From: Steinernema hermaphroditum
Lineage: Eukaryota; Nematoda; Chromadorea; Rhabditida; Steinernematidae
Reading direction: 5' to 3'
NCBI GenBank assembly: GCA_030435675.1
Contig: CM059623.1
Coordinates: 3,498,012-3,562,011 of the forward strand
Length of the DNA stretch: 64,000 nt
Positions 20,715-33,134 of the stretch are shown piece after piece. The notes beneath the pieces were generated by a model. It was not told the DNA's origin. It made no database searches and saw only the letters and a list, made by a program, of their open reading frames with translations. Both the position numbers and the translations under genes were made by a program. Every line of letters begins with the position of its first letter. The stretch's first letter is position 1.

Positions 20715-23700
20715 TTACACCAAAAGAAGCACAGAAACCAGCAGTAAAACTACAAAAACGTTTCGCTTTTTCGGATCAGGTGCCCCTTTCGTTGTTGTGA
20801 TAGTTGGGAGTCCAGTGGTGCTGGCAGAAGTAGATGCGCCATCAGACGTGGTAGACATGTGACTTGTTGTAGTCGGCTTGGAGCTGGACGTTTCGGCGAC
20901 AGCTGCGTTGGTAGAGGATGACAAATAGGTGACCGTTCTTGGCGTAGACGTCGTAAGTGGTACTGTAGATGGTGAGGAGGGAATGGACATCGTTGTTGAG
21001 GACGCGGTAGTCGATAGATTTGTGGGATAGAACATTGTATAGCGCATGCTGATGTAGGATGTCGGGGAACATCCAAAGTTATCTCTTCGCAAAAACTGGA
21101 CTGCAATTTGGGACCAGTGCGTGAAGGACGCGGAGTCGTGGGGATTCTTGGATACAGTCCTGAAATTGTTCTGATGTAGTTTCGCCTGTCTGAAAGTGAC
21201 TACGTGGTCTTGTTGAGGTAAGTGCAGATGATCTGAAGATCCATGCAAAAGTCGCTATACGGCTCGATTCGAAAATCGACACTGCCGTTGAATCCACCAA
21301 TTGGAAGTATCCAATACTTGAAGACTTCCAGTCCGTATGGGTCCGACGAAATCAAAGAATCGGTTATGGCGAAGCCGACGTCGTTGGTGTTAGCATTAAT
21401 TCTACATCGAAGAGGCGAGTCTGTCCCACCGTCGATGCTGTAAGTGGACAGTCCTGGAAGCGGGACAGGATCTGTCACGTTGGTGGTGAGCATGACTGCG
21501 TTGCGTAGGAATACGTCGAATGTTTGGGGTTGGCGATCAGCTCTGAAAAAAAGTAAAAAAATGTATTCCTTATATATAAACGGAGAAGCAATGGGTCCGT
21601 TGGTCTCTGTGTGTGTGTGTGTTTTTCCGAGCGCACGGCGGATACACCAGCACAAAATAAGGACCCCGAGGGGAACCGAACCCGACACCGCCCGCTTACA
21701 AACGAAGCACGTTCGCAATGAGTCACACAGACAATTGAGATGTTAGTGCTCTACTTACACTATGCCTCTGGTGATGACATATTTCATGCACTGTTCTGGT
21801 ATTGAAGAGTACATTTGAACAGCAAAATCAAACTGAATGTCAAATGTTATCTACTGTCGGCTAGTTCCGATCACTGCCCGCTACTATGTCTTTTCCGATG
21901 GCCCGGTACTTACGTGTATGTCATAATATACGAGTCCTCCAGCTGGACTAAACCGTTCGGTACGGTGAACATGTCAACTTTGACATTTTGAGGTATCCAC
22001 TTAATATAAGGTTAAGAAGTGTGGTCATTTGTCTGATACTCACACTTTCTGCGAAATTGTTGAATAACATGACTGGACACAGATATTCAGTATTCGTATT
22101 CGCGGCGGCGTTGGGCATCATGACGAAAGCCGGGCAAGCGGCGCTAACATTGAACGAATCTGTGTCATCAGAGACTCTCACGATGTTCCCGTCTTGGCAC
22201 TCTCCTGGAAAGCATGGAATTATTCTACTTTTGAATCTATGTATCCCTACCCTTCAGAGTCCTCTTGGCCAAGAACATGAGAATAACACTTCTCCACGCG
22301 TTGTGTACTTCGCTGTCGGTGCCATCGAAGATGTCGCCCCGGTGCAGGAGTACGGTAGTGGTGGTGGCGTCGAAACAAAAGAGTTCCATCTTCGAGAGGT
22401 CGTTCCATCGGATGGACGAGCAGCTCCCATTGGAGAACAGCGATGTCAGGGCAAAGGGCGACATGTCGACGAGATTGCTGGAGTCGACGGCCACACACGT
22501 GGGCTCTCTGAGTGTTATGAGTGAGACGTTGTCGCTTCCGAAGAGCATGAATGGAAGCTTAGGGCTTATCACTGCTCCTGGCGAGAGTGAGATACACTTT
22601 GCTGAAAGTTAGCCACTGGGTAAAGGGATCGGAATGGAAGAAAGGACAGGTGAGATTGATGAAGACAGTCCCCAAAAGAGCCTTTAAAGACAGAAAGGAG
22701 AAATCTGTCACCGTTGCACCTCAGCAATGAAACGTTTTACAGTCTGCAAAAGTAAGGTAACGCGTTATTTACACTCAGACCAAGAAGAGAAACGAAATTA
22801 AAAACTAACGCAACCACCGTGCTTCAAACCTGCGAGCGATAAAGATACAGACACAACTCATCTGTGCCCACCGATTGCCTATTGAGCTGTTGGTCATTAT
22901 ATATTTTACCTTTTCCTTCTTAGTTAATCACACGAAAAGCACTAAGCATTAACAACCATGTTCTTGTAGCACGAAAACCGGTCAAAAAAACGACAAACAC
23001 TGACAATAATACCGTATATTTTGAGGCTTCAGGGACATCGCACCAGGATACCTTACAATTAAAGACCTCTTTTAGGTACCTTGGTGTAATTTCGCACCGA
23101 TCAAACTATGTGCGTTTTGTTAGTCCCGGGCTGCGCTATACGCCCACAAATTTTCAGCGAAATCGGAGTGTCACACTTCGGGTCCTTCCCTTCTTAGTTC
23201 ATCACGCGAAAAACACTTACAGGAAAGTGGTGCTTCTGTGGGACGCATTGGAGGTGAGTCGCCAAGTGAGTAACGGATGTTAACCTCTTGAGAAGCGCAC
23301 TTGATAGGATCCGTTCGATGAAATTCAACGGCGATCCCCTCGACGTTGGGAAATACAACGTGGTCTTTTAGATTAGACTTGGTCAAGCTGAACAAGACGA
23401 TGAAAGGTGCTTCCAAAGGGACGGCTTACTTCGTCCCGTCTAAATAGTTAACCTCAAACGTCAAATTCACGCAGCCAGCATCGTATGGCGCAATGTCGAA
23501 AGTAATTTCGGGGTCCGGGAAGAAGAGGTTGAACGTATATCTAATCTCTTCCACTCCATATGGGTCGGAGTCGAACTGTCCAGAGGAGTAGGTGTTCAGC
23601 TCTCGACTCAGGGAACAGGTTAGTGGTCCCGTTTGGTCTCCATTGTCTTGCTTCACGGTTAGCAGCGGCCTCCACTCTGTCATGTTCGCGGTGATCATTA

Positions 23701-25564
23701 TGGCACTGCGGAGAAACGGCGAGTTCGGAATATTCGAAGCACTGAAAGGTACCAGAGTTAACGGTAAAGTGTAGGAAGTAAGTGATACTGGTCAGCATAT
23801 GCATATGTGTAAGCTGCGCGCGAATTCGGACCCTCTAGGTACTACTTGGTTATTCCATCCGAAAGGCCTAACGGAGACATGGAGACAAGGCATAGTGGCA
23901 GTGAACTGGTCTGTCCTAAGTGTCCGTGTGGCTCATTGCAAACGTGACTGATTTGTAAACCGTTCAGCGCGGGTTCGACGCCGGCCAATGTCCTTATGTT
24001 GTTCGGTGTCCGAAACCGACCGCTTCTCGTCGAAAGATCGAATGCGAGCGCTCGCGTGCACACGGAAAAACACACATACAGAAACCAGTTAGGGGATACC
24101 TATGGACATTAAGAACCCCTCTCGAAGAATATGACGACAGTGTTTAAGCCACCTACGCGAAAGTCATTATGGTGGGATCGGCGATTTTGCGAAGACCATT
24201 CTGCACGGTTGTGACGTGTACTTCGGCGTTTGGAACTCCAGCCTCTGACTGAAAGTATGGATTGACTTGATTCAGTGAATTATCCCTAGATTTAAAGGAA
24301 TTTAAAGACATTAACAGGGGTCTTTAAAGGGACAGGGTAATCGCGAAAAAAATTTCTGAAATATTTGCTACAGATTTTTGTCCCCAGTGATCTGTCGGCT
24401 CATCCACTCGCTCTCTATGGGGCTGTCTGAGGCGACTGAGTTGTGTGCATATAGCAGGAGAAGCACAATATAATAGGACTTTGCGGGAATATTGGGATTA
24501 CGGAAAAAAAAAAGAAAAAAAAGATGCCCCCAACCAAGAATACAACTTCGGTTAGTCGAGCTTTCGGGTCGAGTACCTGAACTTTCGGCTGCCCACTTTG
24601 TACGGTGAACTGAATAATAGGAAGAGGGAGTCGCTTACCTCAGAAGGGCTTAAGGGGAGAAGTTGAATCAGCGGACAAACGGTTCCCGGAATCGATTCCC
24701 ACAACATCGATTTGTTGGTGTGCGTTGGTGTTAAGATAAACGCTGGGCAGTCGGCACGTGCGCTGACTTCGTTGCCCTCAGGATTGTGATTTGGGTAGTA
24801 GACATTGCCTTCCTTGCAGTGACCTGTAACGATTCTTTTAGGTCGTTTCCTAGCGCCGACGTAGTTGAAGTCCGGACTCTTAGACCCAACTGTCGCGTGG
24901 TGGGACCTGGGCTCGATTTGGACTCGGCCTCGGAGGGGGCCCTGAGAATAGACTTTAGGGTGGACATAGGGGTCCCTAATATGGCCCTAATGAGGATGCA
25001 CAGTTTAATCGGCACCTTGTAAGTTGTATCAAATGGACCATTTATATTAACCCTTTAAAGAATGGTACCTTTCAAATGACTCTTTTCCAGGAAAAGGAGT
25101 ATAGTTTCTCTCCAACGAACGGATGTGGGGCTCAGGTCGGTGTAGAGATCGCCTCGGTCGAGCAGAACGCTCTGTGTCGTGTCATCGAAACAGTACTTCC
25201 CGTGGCTGACAACAGAATCATCCCATGGAAACATGGAATTATTCCAATGCGCGAAGTCTGATGCTTTCACGGTCACACAGGTACCATTGTCCAACGAGGA
25301 AATGAACATGAGCTTCGACAAATGGTTCTTATCGGAGGAGACGAGGAAGACACAAAGTGGTTCGGTGATGTTGATGCGCGCCACGGGATCGCTTCCGAAA
25401 AGCATGAAAGGGGTGCTGGGCGCGATCGTGGAGCCTTGTGGAGGTGGAGTGCATGAGTCAGAAGATGCTGTGGATCCTAGGGCCACAGGGCTCCAAACGA
25501 TGGCAAAGTAGAGAAGAAGAAGATATGCGAAGAAGCGATCGAAAATCGAGCGGTTTGAGAGAAA
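20715..25564 (-). CDS. Two-module cysteine-containing surface glycoprotein, left copy
   Basis: Ten exons, all phases consistent (5' to 3'): 25564-25069, 24823-24639, 24248-24157, 23741-23430, 23387-23221, 22601-22251, 22204-22044, 21999-21914, 21542-21204, 21159-20715; about 878 codons. A hydrophobic leader (FFAYLLLYFAIVWSPVALG) precedes two homologous modules of about 320 residues. Each has PFMLFGSD...EP.CV, a Cys exon (HCKEGN / ECQDGN), NGL....D..IMT, and a SDPYGVE domain. A Ser/Thr-rich stalk and a tail with VFVVLLLVSVLLLV end the protein, suggesting a GPI signal or TM anchor. AATAAA lies 10 nt past the stop. No start ATG is visible; exon 1 must be preceded by another exon, or by ATGGAAG|gtatgt with a different acceptor. 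The family is unknown to me. Confidence 0.75.
21570..21745 (-). repeat. tRNA-derived SINE-like element, copy 1
   Basis: It begins TATATATAAACGGAG, has a GTGTGTGTGT stretch and TTTTTCCGAGCGCAC, and ends in a minus-strand tRNA-like head (A box GTGTGACTCATTGCG, B box GGGTTCGGTTCC). It lies in the intron between exons 8 and 9 of the left-arm gene. The right-arm gene lacks it at this site. Confidence 0.6.
23874..24101 (+). repeat. tRNA-derived SINE-like element, copy 2
   Basis: The tRNA-like head (GTGTGGCTCATTGCAAACG and GCGGGTTCGACGCC) is followed by a body with CGAGCGCTCGCGTGCACACG and GAAAAACACACATACAG. The copy at 37779-38005 occupies the equivalent intron of the right arm, so this insertion predates the palindrome. 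Confidence 0.6.
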
Positions 25565-26433
25565 CTGAGTTCACATACCTTCCATCTCCGGGTCGTAAAG
25601 AAAGATGAAATGAAGCAAGCTACTGGTTGTTAATTTTAAACGTCCTTATCGCCATCGATGACTTGGTTGACGGTCGTTAAGCAGTTTACAACTCTGTCGG
25701 AAAATTATGGATTCCTCTAGTGTGGTTGGAATGATCGTCGACCAATTTGAGCTTACTGGTCAACATATGTATATAAATAAACTACCGAACGGAGGTTACC
25801 ACTTACGGATCACCAAGTAATTCTATCTGTTCTGTATATTACCGTATTACCGCCGTCACCGCTGCAACAATCCGCGATTCAAGTGTTAATTGCGAAGAAA
25901 CTGTCAGGCTGACTATTCAAGAGCCTTGACAGAACAAACAATCTAAATAAGAGCCTTGGTGATCGCTCAACTTTGGACGCTTTCCATAACCGTCGGAAAA
26001 AGTGAAGTTTCTCTGCGAAGTTGTGCACTCGAAGAAATCAAGACCGAGCTCACCGCCTCGTTCGAAAAGAAGAAACTACTCCTTGCTTACGCGAATGGTC
26101 TATGCAACAGCAAGCTTATTTATAACTCGATGACCGACACAAGTCCGCTTTGAAGGCTGTGCAACAATTCGTCTTCAAATAATACACTTGAAAATTCAAA
26201 TTTCAAAACTTTGGACGCAGAATCGAGGGAAAATCCAACGGCTGGCTCCTGGTCCAGACTGGTCCAGACAACTGGAACTCCAGCCGTTGCGTTTGATATT
26301 CCATCTCTTGTGCCAACACGAGTTATTTATTTGAGGTCCCGTAAGGTTAAAACATATTCTTAGGAGACAATGAAGAGATGACATACTGTTTATGTTAGAG
26401 GACAAATGTTGAATAGAGAATAATCAGATGGCA

Positions 26434-29400
26434 CTAATGGAAAAGGAAAAGACGCCAATTCCAGGCATGACCGTAGAAATGGTTTATCTCCGAATCGACT
26501 TTGAAGGATATTGCGAGTCCACTGTAGATCTTGCCGAGGCCGACTCCAACGTCGATCATCGAACCTTTTTTCGTCAAGGCTTTCTGGCTCAGCAAAAGCG
26601 CTCCTCCGAACTTCATCTCGTCGAACAATTTGAATTCAGAGTTCAGCTTTGACAGAACGGTGCAAGTATCTTCACTGTCATAGAGTTCCCTAAAATGTGG
26701 ACGCGATGAAACGCAATGCCTCCCCTCAAAAAACCCACTCTAAGCGCTCTTTGATTTGTTCCTGACGAGCGCTGAAGAAGCTCCAGTTCTCGGCCGCTCT
26801 ATCACTATCCCCACGCTTGTATCGAAAGACGTGAACATCGAGGCCTCGTTTGTCCTGGAGCATGGCGTGGTTTCCCGATTTCTCCAACACACACCAATTG
26901 GAAGTAGGGGTGCGCGTTTTGCTGACGAGAACTTGGTACCCGAATCTAAAACTATTGTTTGATTTGGGCTAAGCCGGAGAGAACAAACGTTTCGTTTCCG
27001 CGAATTTCGAGTTTATCGTGGATTGATCGTGCTGTGTCCCCAAACTGGCCTTCTGAGATGCCCACCTTGAGGTCGTCCGTTGCGTATTCCAACATAAGCT
27101 TGGGCCAGAGCGCCTTCTTAAACAGAGAATGTGTTCCAAAAGACCTTGATTTGAAATTTTGTATTGAAAATGTGATGCTTTTAAAATAGTGAACGCAACT
27201 GACTGTGTGACAAACCTGACGGCATTTCAGACGGAGACAACCCTAAATGACTCAAAAACTAGAAAAAAACGTAAGGGCTTGTATTCCCAGAGACATAGTG
27301 GCAGTGAACTGGTGTGCTGCAAGTGTCTGTTTAGTTCACTGCCAACATGTTTGATTTGTAATAGGTCGGTAACGGGTTCGGTCCCCCTCCGAGTCCGTAT
27401 ATTTTTTGTTCGTCTGATGACCATTCCCTCCGCACTTTTCGTTCTTCTGCACGATCTCATGAGAGAAATATCGACTTCTTCAGATGTCTACGCGACCACT
27501 AGCCCATGCTTCCTCGCTCATTTCCTATTTCTGGCTCACCCTGTATATTTAAGTTCTGTCAATCATTTAGTGTAGCCTCGAACACATTCGGCCTTATATC
27601 GGTCCCACTTGGACTTTCCTCTGCGAATCTCCCTGTTGAAAGGCATGCCATAGTGTTTCCTGTTTGCCTGAGGATGCTCAAAAATTATTAGTTATCAGCC
27701 CTATCCGCTACTGGAGCGCGTGTTATCATTTTACCTAAAGAGGTATTTCCACGGATACTATCTAAGTTACGTTTTACTCAACTGATTAAACCCACCTCGA
27801 GACCGGATAACCAATCGGCAATAAGAGTGGAAACCTTGGTGACTCTGGACACGCTCTTTTTGTACTCATTCTTCCATTGCTCGGCATTTTCCGTTGTGTT
27901 AGCACATATCTCGGCCATGGTTGACTGAAAATTCGCCAATTATTGGAGAAGTCTGTTCTCCAAGGGTGACCTACCACTTTTCTGAGATCCTCAGTTATGC
28001 CGTTTATTGAACGGCGGACGTTTTCACGGACATTGCCACCAGCCAAGACCTTACCATACAGAATACAGCTGTCTTCTTTCGAAATAGATTCCCTTTCAGT
28101 GGACAAACTTTCGGAAATTGTCGATTAACATAGCGAAGAAAAAATACCTAAAGATCGGTTTGAAATTGCGATTTCAATTTCCTTCGGGACATCGAACACT
28201 TTCAGGTGTATGCAATTGCCCTGGATCACCCTATTCCCGTGGACTTCGATCAACTGGACCTCAAAAACACCTACCAAACACCCTCTTCGCATGCAAGTAC
28301 TGGTCCAAACTGGCTTCTGTTGGAATGTCGCAGCCTTTTCCGATCCAATATTCCAAATACTAAAGATTTCTGAATTACGAATTCTCAGCATGGAATTCAG
28401 CTTACATTAAGCATGTGATCCATTTTGCTACCGTGGCAAAACCGATTAAGCTCATTCATTCCGGAAACTCTTTCTTTGCTATCCGATGAAGTGGCGGCGC
28501 TGTAGATACGCTCCCATTCGACAACGTGACTGCCCACGTGCTAAATAGTTTTCTATAGGGGCAGATGACGCTAGAAAACGAACCTCCCAGTATGACTGTA
28601 ACTGTTGGAACAGCAGCTGTTCTTCTGTTTTTGCGATGTCGATTCCTAAACTAATGCTACAAAATTCAATGATATGCTGGAAGGGAAAACGAAGATTTGT
28701 GCCTTTGGAGTTGAGGACAGTTCGAAAGAATGGAGCAATTGGCACTGTATTTGAACTTCGGCCTGTTGAATAAGATAGGGCCACCCTATTTTTCCAAGGG
28801 TTTTAACAAAGCCCTATGATCAGAGATATATTGCACGGAATGGCCGTGGAGAGATATGGACGTCTACCGTCCTTAGGGCTACTTGGTCCGCTGCACCAAA
28901 AAGCATCGGTTCGAAACCGGAATCAGTCAGAAGGTCCGGGGTTCGGATCCGCCCCCAAGCAAATCTTTTTTTTTTCTTAAATATTTTCTTGACAAAACGT
29001 CGTGGAATATATTTCATTACATCAGTACAAATAAGCAAAATGTACTCTTATAAAGGAACACGCGGAAAAACTGCACAAAAAATGTTTTGCCTTGGGGCGG
29101 ATCCGAACCCCGGACCTTCTGACTGATTCCGGTTTCGAACCGGGTCCCTGTTCTCTCCGGAAACACACTACAATATTTTGTTCGAATCCGGTCGCTGGCA
29201 AAACACTTTTCTTTACGTGTTTTCATGACACAACATTCATTAATTGTTATATCGTTTATCCCAATTGAAATGCTTCATATCCTGGAGCCAGAGAGGGCTA
29301 AATATCCTTCAAAAGCTCATCCAGATGAGACCGATTTCTATTATTAAATGCATGTTTTATTTATTTGTTGAGTTGCTTCATTGAAAAAGCGTGTGAAAAA

Positions 29401-29949
29401 AGGACAAAAAAAAGTTTTGGTTGCGGGTGGATTCGAACCCGGGACCTTCTGACTGATAGAGGTTTGTCGCATTTTTGCAGGTAGTTACCCGAACTCATGC
29501 TCACTTACTATAATATAAAGAAAAATATGAAGAAGACGGCTCAGTATCCTTTAAAATTTTGTCTAGTTGAGACATATACAGACATTAGGAGAGAGGGACA
29601 GAGAGGAGAGGGGTTTACTGCTACCATGCCTTAGAGACTTGCGGAATATATTTCATTACATCGGTATAAATAAGCAAAATGTACTCTTATAAAAGAACAA
29701 GCGGAAAAACTGCACAAAAAAATGTTTTGCCTTGGGGCGGATCCGATCCCCGGACCTTCTGACTGATTCCGGTTTCGAACCGGGTGCATCCCTAGTATAC
29801 ATGATTACGTTTCTGTTTTCTCCAGAAACACAATATTGTGGACCCAGTACATTATTTCGAATACGATTTTTACATGGAAACATACCGTTGACTTGCACAG
29901 CCGTGGACAGCAGCATGGCTAGAGGAATCAGGAAATATCGCCGGTCCAT
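26434..29949 (-). CDS. Secreted protein of unknown family, present only in the left arm
   Basis: Exons: 29949-29886 (signal peptide MDRRYFLIPLAMLLSTAVQV), 28762-28584, 28540-28406, 28369-28275, 28230-28148, about 28095-27975, 27924-27796, about 27139-26989, 26945-26739, 26689-26434. Most junctions agree in phase, including exon 1 to exon 2 across a 1.1-kb intron. The joins into the exons at 28095 and 27139 are unresolved, and an extra exon may be missing near 27600. Segments include FQHIIEFCSISLGIDIAKTE, VVEWERIYSAATSSD, ENVRRSINGITEDLRKV, WCVLEKSGNHAMLQDKRGLD and DVGVGLGKIYSGLAISFKVD. The first part is faintly like nematode WSN-domain proteins, but I would not rely on it. It has no TM segment beyond the leader and is likely extracellular. 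Confidence 0.62.
27290..27405 (+). repeat. SINE-like element, partial copy 3
   Basis: It shares CATAGTGGCAGTGAACTGGT with copy 2 and carries a diverged tRNA-like head (GGTCGGTAACGGGTTCGG). It lies in an intron of the left-arm secreted gene. Confidence 0.5.
28900..29150. repeat. Tail-to-tail tRNA-like element T1
   Basis: A plus-strand tRNA 3'-half-like segment (CAGTCAGAAGGTCCGGGGTT then CGGATCCGCC) at about 28900-28960 faces its reverse complement at about 29090-29150. About 130 bp of A/T-rich sequence lies between (ATTCCACGACGTTTTGTC region, GCGGAAAAACTGCAC). The paired ends act as terminal inverted repeats of about 60 bp. Confidence 0.6.
29400..29470 (-). repeat. Half tRNA-like element
   Basis: Reverse-strand segment with GGTCCCGGGTTCGAATCC and a GACTGATAGAGGTT tail. 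It matches one end of the tail-to-tail family without a visible partner. Confidence 0.45.
29640..29830 (-). repeat. Tail-to-tail family element T2 (one end)
   Basis: It contains the internal block (AAATGTACTCTTATAAAAG, GCGGAAAAACTGCAC) and one tRNA-like terminus (GGTTTCGAACCGGGTGCATC). It is the left-arm counterpart of the right-arm element T3, with which it aligns in inverted orientation. Confidence 0.5.
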
Positions 29950-30192
29950 CGCGCTGAAGCACAGAAATATTGCCCAAAAAACACAAGCCTCGCTGAGTTT
30001 CTTCAGCTAGCACTTCGGACTCTTGGCTGATGAAGAAACGGAAATAATAAAGCGGTATAACTGACGGTATAGCGGTATAACTGACCTTCCCAGTTTATCT
30101 GAAGGTTCAGTTGGAGGTCATCTTCCCTATAAAATATCACTTGTGACCGTGTGACAGATTGATGGCTGTTCGTGACCTGCGCGGGCAACATA

Positions 30193-31634
30193 CACTGCTG
30201 GACAAAAGTATAGGCCACCCCCCTTATTCGGCAGTTTGGAGGGCTAGCGGCAACTTTTGAAAATACCGACTACCCCACGTGAAAAAGCGTCGCGAAAAAC
30301 ATAGGTTCCATGGGGAAAGACGAAATCCCTGGAAGAGAAACAAATGTAAAAACGTTCAAATAAATCTGAGACCCATTTTCAGCTGGACAAAAGTATAGGC
30401 CACCCTAGACATTTTCTTCGCATTTAATTCGTATTTAATTGGTAAGAAGCCCTGTTTTCACTGTTATTTACTGGAACTGTGTTTCAAGGCTATTATGCTG
30501 CAATGAGTCGAAGTGCGCGTCTTACAGAGGTCGGAAAGGACAAAATTTAAGAGCTCCATTCTGGACACATGCCTACATGGAAACATGATAGGTAGATGGC
30601 CACACCTTCTTCGCTAACAGACTCCAAACAACGCAAAACACCGTCTACGGTATCGCGGATTACTTAGAAGTAAAAATTATACCATTTTAGTGCTTCTGAG
30701 CATCACTGCTTCTTCAAAACTTAGAACCCCAATATGACCTGCATTCTTGTTCGGGTCCCAGAACGATCTGGAAGATGGAATTTTTAGCTTATTCCATCAC
30801 TATCACGTTGTAGAGCGTATGCAAAAACCCCTGCTTCGGTTTTATCCGATGAAAAACGGAGTAAATGCGAATTCTGGGCGTGGACATCTCGTAACATGGA
30901 ATTTACAATGGAAAAAGGTCGTTTTTTAAATCATTTTGGAAAACCCGGCTGTCTTTCATCCGTAATGTTAGATAATTAGCAGAAGATGACCGGAAGGGGT
31001 TTTCGCATACGCTCTACAACGTGGTAGTGATGGAATAAGCTGAAAATTCCATCTTCCAGATCGTTCTGGGACCCGAACAAGAATGCAGGCCATGTTGGGG
31101 TTCTAAGTTTTGAAGGGGGAGTGATGCCTATAAGCACTAAAATGGTATAATTTTTACTTCTAAGTAATCCGCGATACCGTAGACGGTGTTTTGCGTAGTT
31201 TGGAGTCTGTTAGCGAAGAAGGTGTGGCCATCTACCTATCATGTTTCCATGTAGGCATGTGTCCAGAATGGAGCTCTTAAATTTTGTCCTTTCCGACCTC
31301 TGTAAGACGCGCACTTCGACTCATTGCAGCATAATAGCCTTGAAACACAGTTCCAGTAAATAACAGTGAAAACAGGGCTTCTTACCAATTAAATACGAAT
31401 TAAATGCGAAGAAAATGTCTAGGGTGGCCTATACTTTTGTCCAGCTGAAAATGGGTCTCAGATTTATTTGAACGTTTTTACATTTGTTTCTCTTCCAGGG
31501 ATTTCGTCTTTCCCCATGGAACCTATGTTTTTCGCGACGCTTTTTCACGTGGGGTAGTCGGTATTTTCAAAAGTTGCCGCTAGCCCTCCAAACTGCCGAA
31601 TAAGGGGGGTGGCCTATACTTTTGTCCAGCAGTG
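30193..31634. mobile_element. 1,442-bp foldback Tc1-like element
   Basis: The two halves are long reverse complements meeting near 30910. The termini are CACTGCTGGACAAAAGTATA and its complement, flanked on both sides by TA (30191-30192 and 31635-31636). Each half carries the same 5' piece of a Tc1-type transposase gene (MSRSARLTEVGKDKI then stop; from 30503 on the plus strand and again inverted). The homologous site in the right arm (about 32430) is uninterrupted with a single TA, which confirms TA duplication on insertion. Confidence 0.9.
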
Positions 31635-31905
31635 TATATGTCAAGTACCATGGTGTAAGGGGGCGCGACGTGATGGCGCGTGAGCGCTTATGTAAACCGG
31701 TCTTCCGGGTTGCAAATGCCTCTCCGCGCATGTTAATTGTCAGTTGTGCGAGTTGCAATCGCCGTTGGCGGTCGCTTCTCTTCGACGCTGTTCGCGGAAA
31801 TAAAGAACTGAACCCTAACAAAACCTACTCTAACAATGGAAACGATACTTGAGATGATTTCTAAAAACAAGGAGCTTTACGCTCACATGGAGCCAGGTCG
31901 TCTCA

Positions 31906-32162
31906 CCAAGATTTGATATGGAGACATTTCAAGCTGGGCTCACTTGCTTCCATTAGCTGAAATTCGAGGTCCCATCTCCTATGGACTGAAGTCCAGAGCC
32001 GATGCCAAGAGCTGTACTTGAAAGACGTGCCAATTTCACGTTCCTTTTTCAAAAGAAACGACGACTTTTATTGAACGTCAAGTTATAGCTGGAGCCACAT
32101 AACGTTTGCAGAGAACATTCTTATGTTTCGGCAGCAATGATCTCAAATGATCTCGGTGACGC
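31906..32162. other. Spacer at the centre of the palindrome
   Basis: About 257 bp between the arms shows no reverse-complement match to itself and no coding signal. Arm homology decays on either side of GCCAGGTCG. Confidence 0.65.
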
Positions 32163-32589
32163 GGCGACCTGGCGCCATGTGAGCGTAAAGTTCCTTATTT
32201 TTAGGAATCATCTCAAGTATCGTTTCCATTGTTAGAGTAGGTTTTGTTAGGGTTCAGTTCTTTATTTCCGCGAACAGCGTGGAAGAGAAGTGACCGCCAA
32301 CGGCGATTGCAACTCGCACAACTGACAATTAACATGCACGAAGAGATATTTGTAACCCGGAGACCGGTTTGCATAATCGCTCGCGCGCCATTACGTCGCG
32401 CCCCCTTACACCATGGTACTTGACATATATGTTGCCCGCGCAGGTCACGAACAGCCATCAATCTGTCACACGGTCACAAATGATATTTTATAGGGAAGAT
32501 AGGGAAGGGAAGAAAATCGTATTCGAAATAATGTCCACAGGTCCACAATATTGTAGTGTGTTTCTGGAGAGAACAGAAACGTAATCATG

Positions 32590-32885
32590 TATACTAGGGA
32601 TGCACCCGGTTCAAAACCGGAACGAACCGGAATCAGTCAGAAGGTCCGGGGTTCGGATCCGCCCCAAGGCAAAACATTTTTTGTGCAGTTTTTCCGCGTG
32701 TTCCCTTATAAGAGTACATTTTGCTTATTTCTACTGATGTAATGAAATATATTCCACGACGTTTTGTCAAGAAAATACGTAAAGAAAAAAAAAATTTGCC
32801 TGGCCTGGATCCGAACCCCGGACCTTCTGACTGATTCCGGTTCGTTCCGGTTTCGAACCCGGTGCATCCCTAATGTGGTATACAT
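32590..32885. repeat. Tail-to-tail tRNA-like element T3
   Basis: The best-preserved copy. Its ends read TAGGGATGCACCCGGTTC and, inverted, GGTGCATCCCTA. Each is followed by GAACCGGAATCAGTCAGAAG and GGTCCGGGGTTCGGATCC. The interior is A/T-rich. Total length is about 295 bp, with terminal inverted repeats of about 75 bp. The TAGGGATGCACC terminus also resembles hAT-type ends, so a DNA-transposon origin with captured tRNA sequence is possible. Confidence 0.65.
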
Positions 32886-32984
32886 TAGGGATGTGGTATA
32901 CATTAGGATTATTTACTTTGATATTTCTTGCTTTTATCTACAAAGAAAATGGTATAAATTGAAGACCGTTTCGCCATCGTTACA

Positions 32985-33134
32985 ATGCACAGACGTGGAT
33001 CGTCGATTTTGGTCTTCTCAAAGGCGTTCAAACTTCACCAAATACAGACCCATCGCGTGGTGAAACAGTTCCCGGAGAGCGGAGGGATCACTCAACGTCA
33101 GCAAAGAGGGAAACCCCGAACAGCAAAAACGTGA
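32985..33134 (+). pseudogene. N-terminal fragment of a Tc1/mariner-type transposase
   Basis: The short frame includes FSKAFKLHQIQTHRVVKQFP, ESGGITQRQQRGKPRTAKT and then a stop. The pattern V-K-x-F-x-E-x-G-G-I-x-x-R-x-x-x-G-x-P-R-T-A-x-T is typical of the helix-turn-helix DNA-binding part of IS630-Tc1-mariner transposases. No catalytic region follows. Confidence 0.6.

Larger units (their letters stand above)
20640..31905. repeat. Left arm of the large palindrome
   Basis: Reverse-complement homology to 32163-40460 covers the ten-exon surface-protein gene, its introns, its 5' flank, and a block at 29640-31905 (minus the 1.44-kb insertion at 30193-31634). Exon boundaries and splice phases are the same in both arms. 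The outer end is near 20640, where ATTGGGTACAGCC is shared with 40441-40455. The segment 25860-29640 has no counterpart in the right arm. Confidence 0.85.

Noticed and set aside
30193..31634. CRISPR-like or bacterial inverted repeat
   Set aside because: Spaced short repeats are absent; TA flanks and a Tc1 transposase start identify a eukaryotic DNA transposon.
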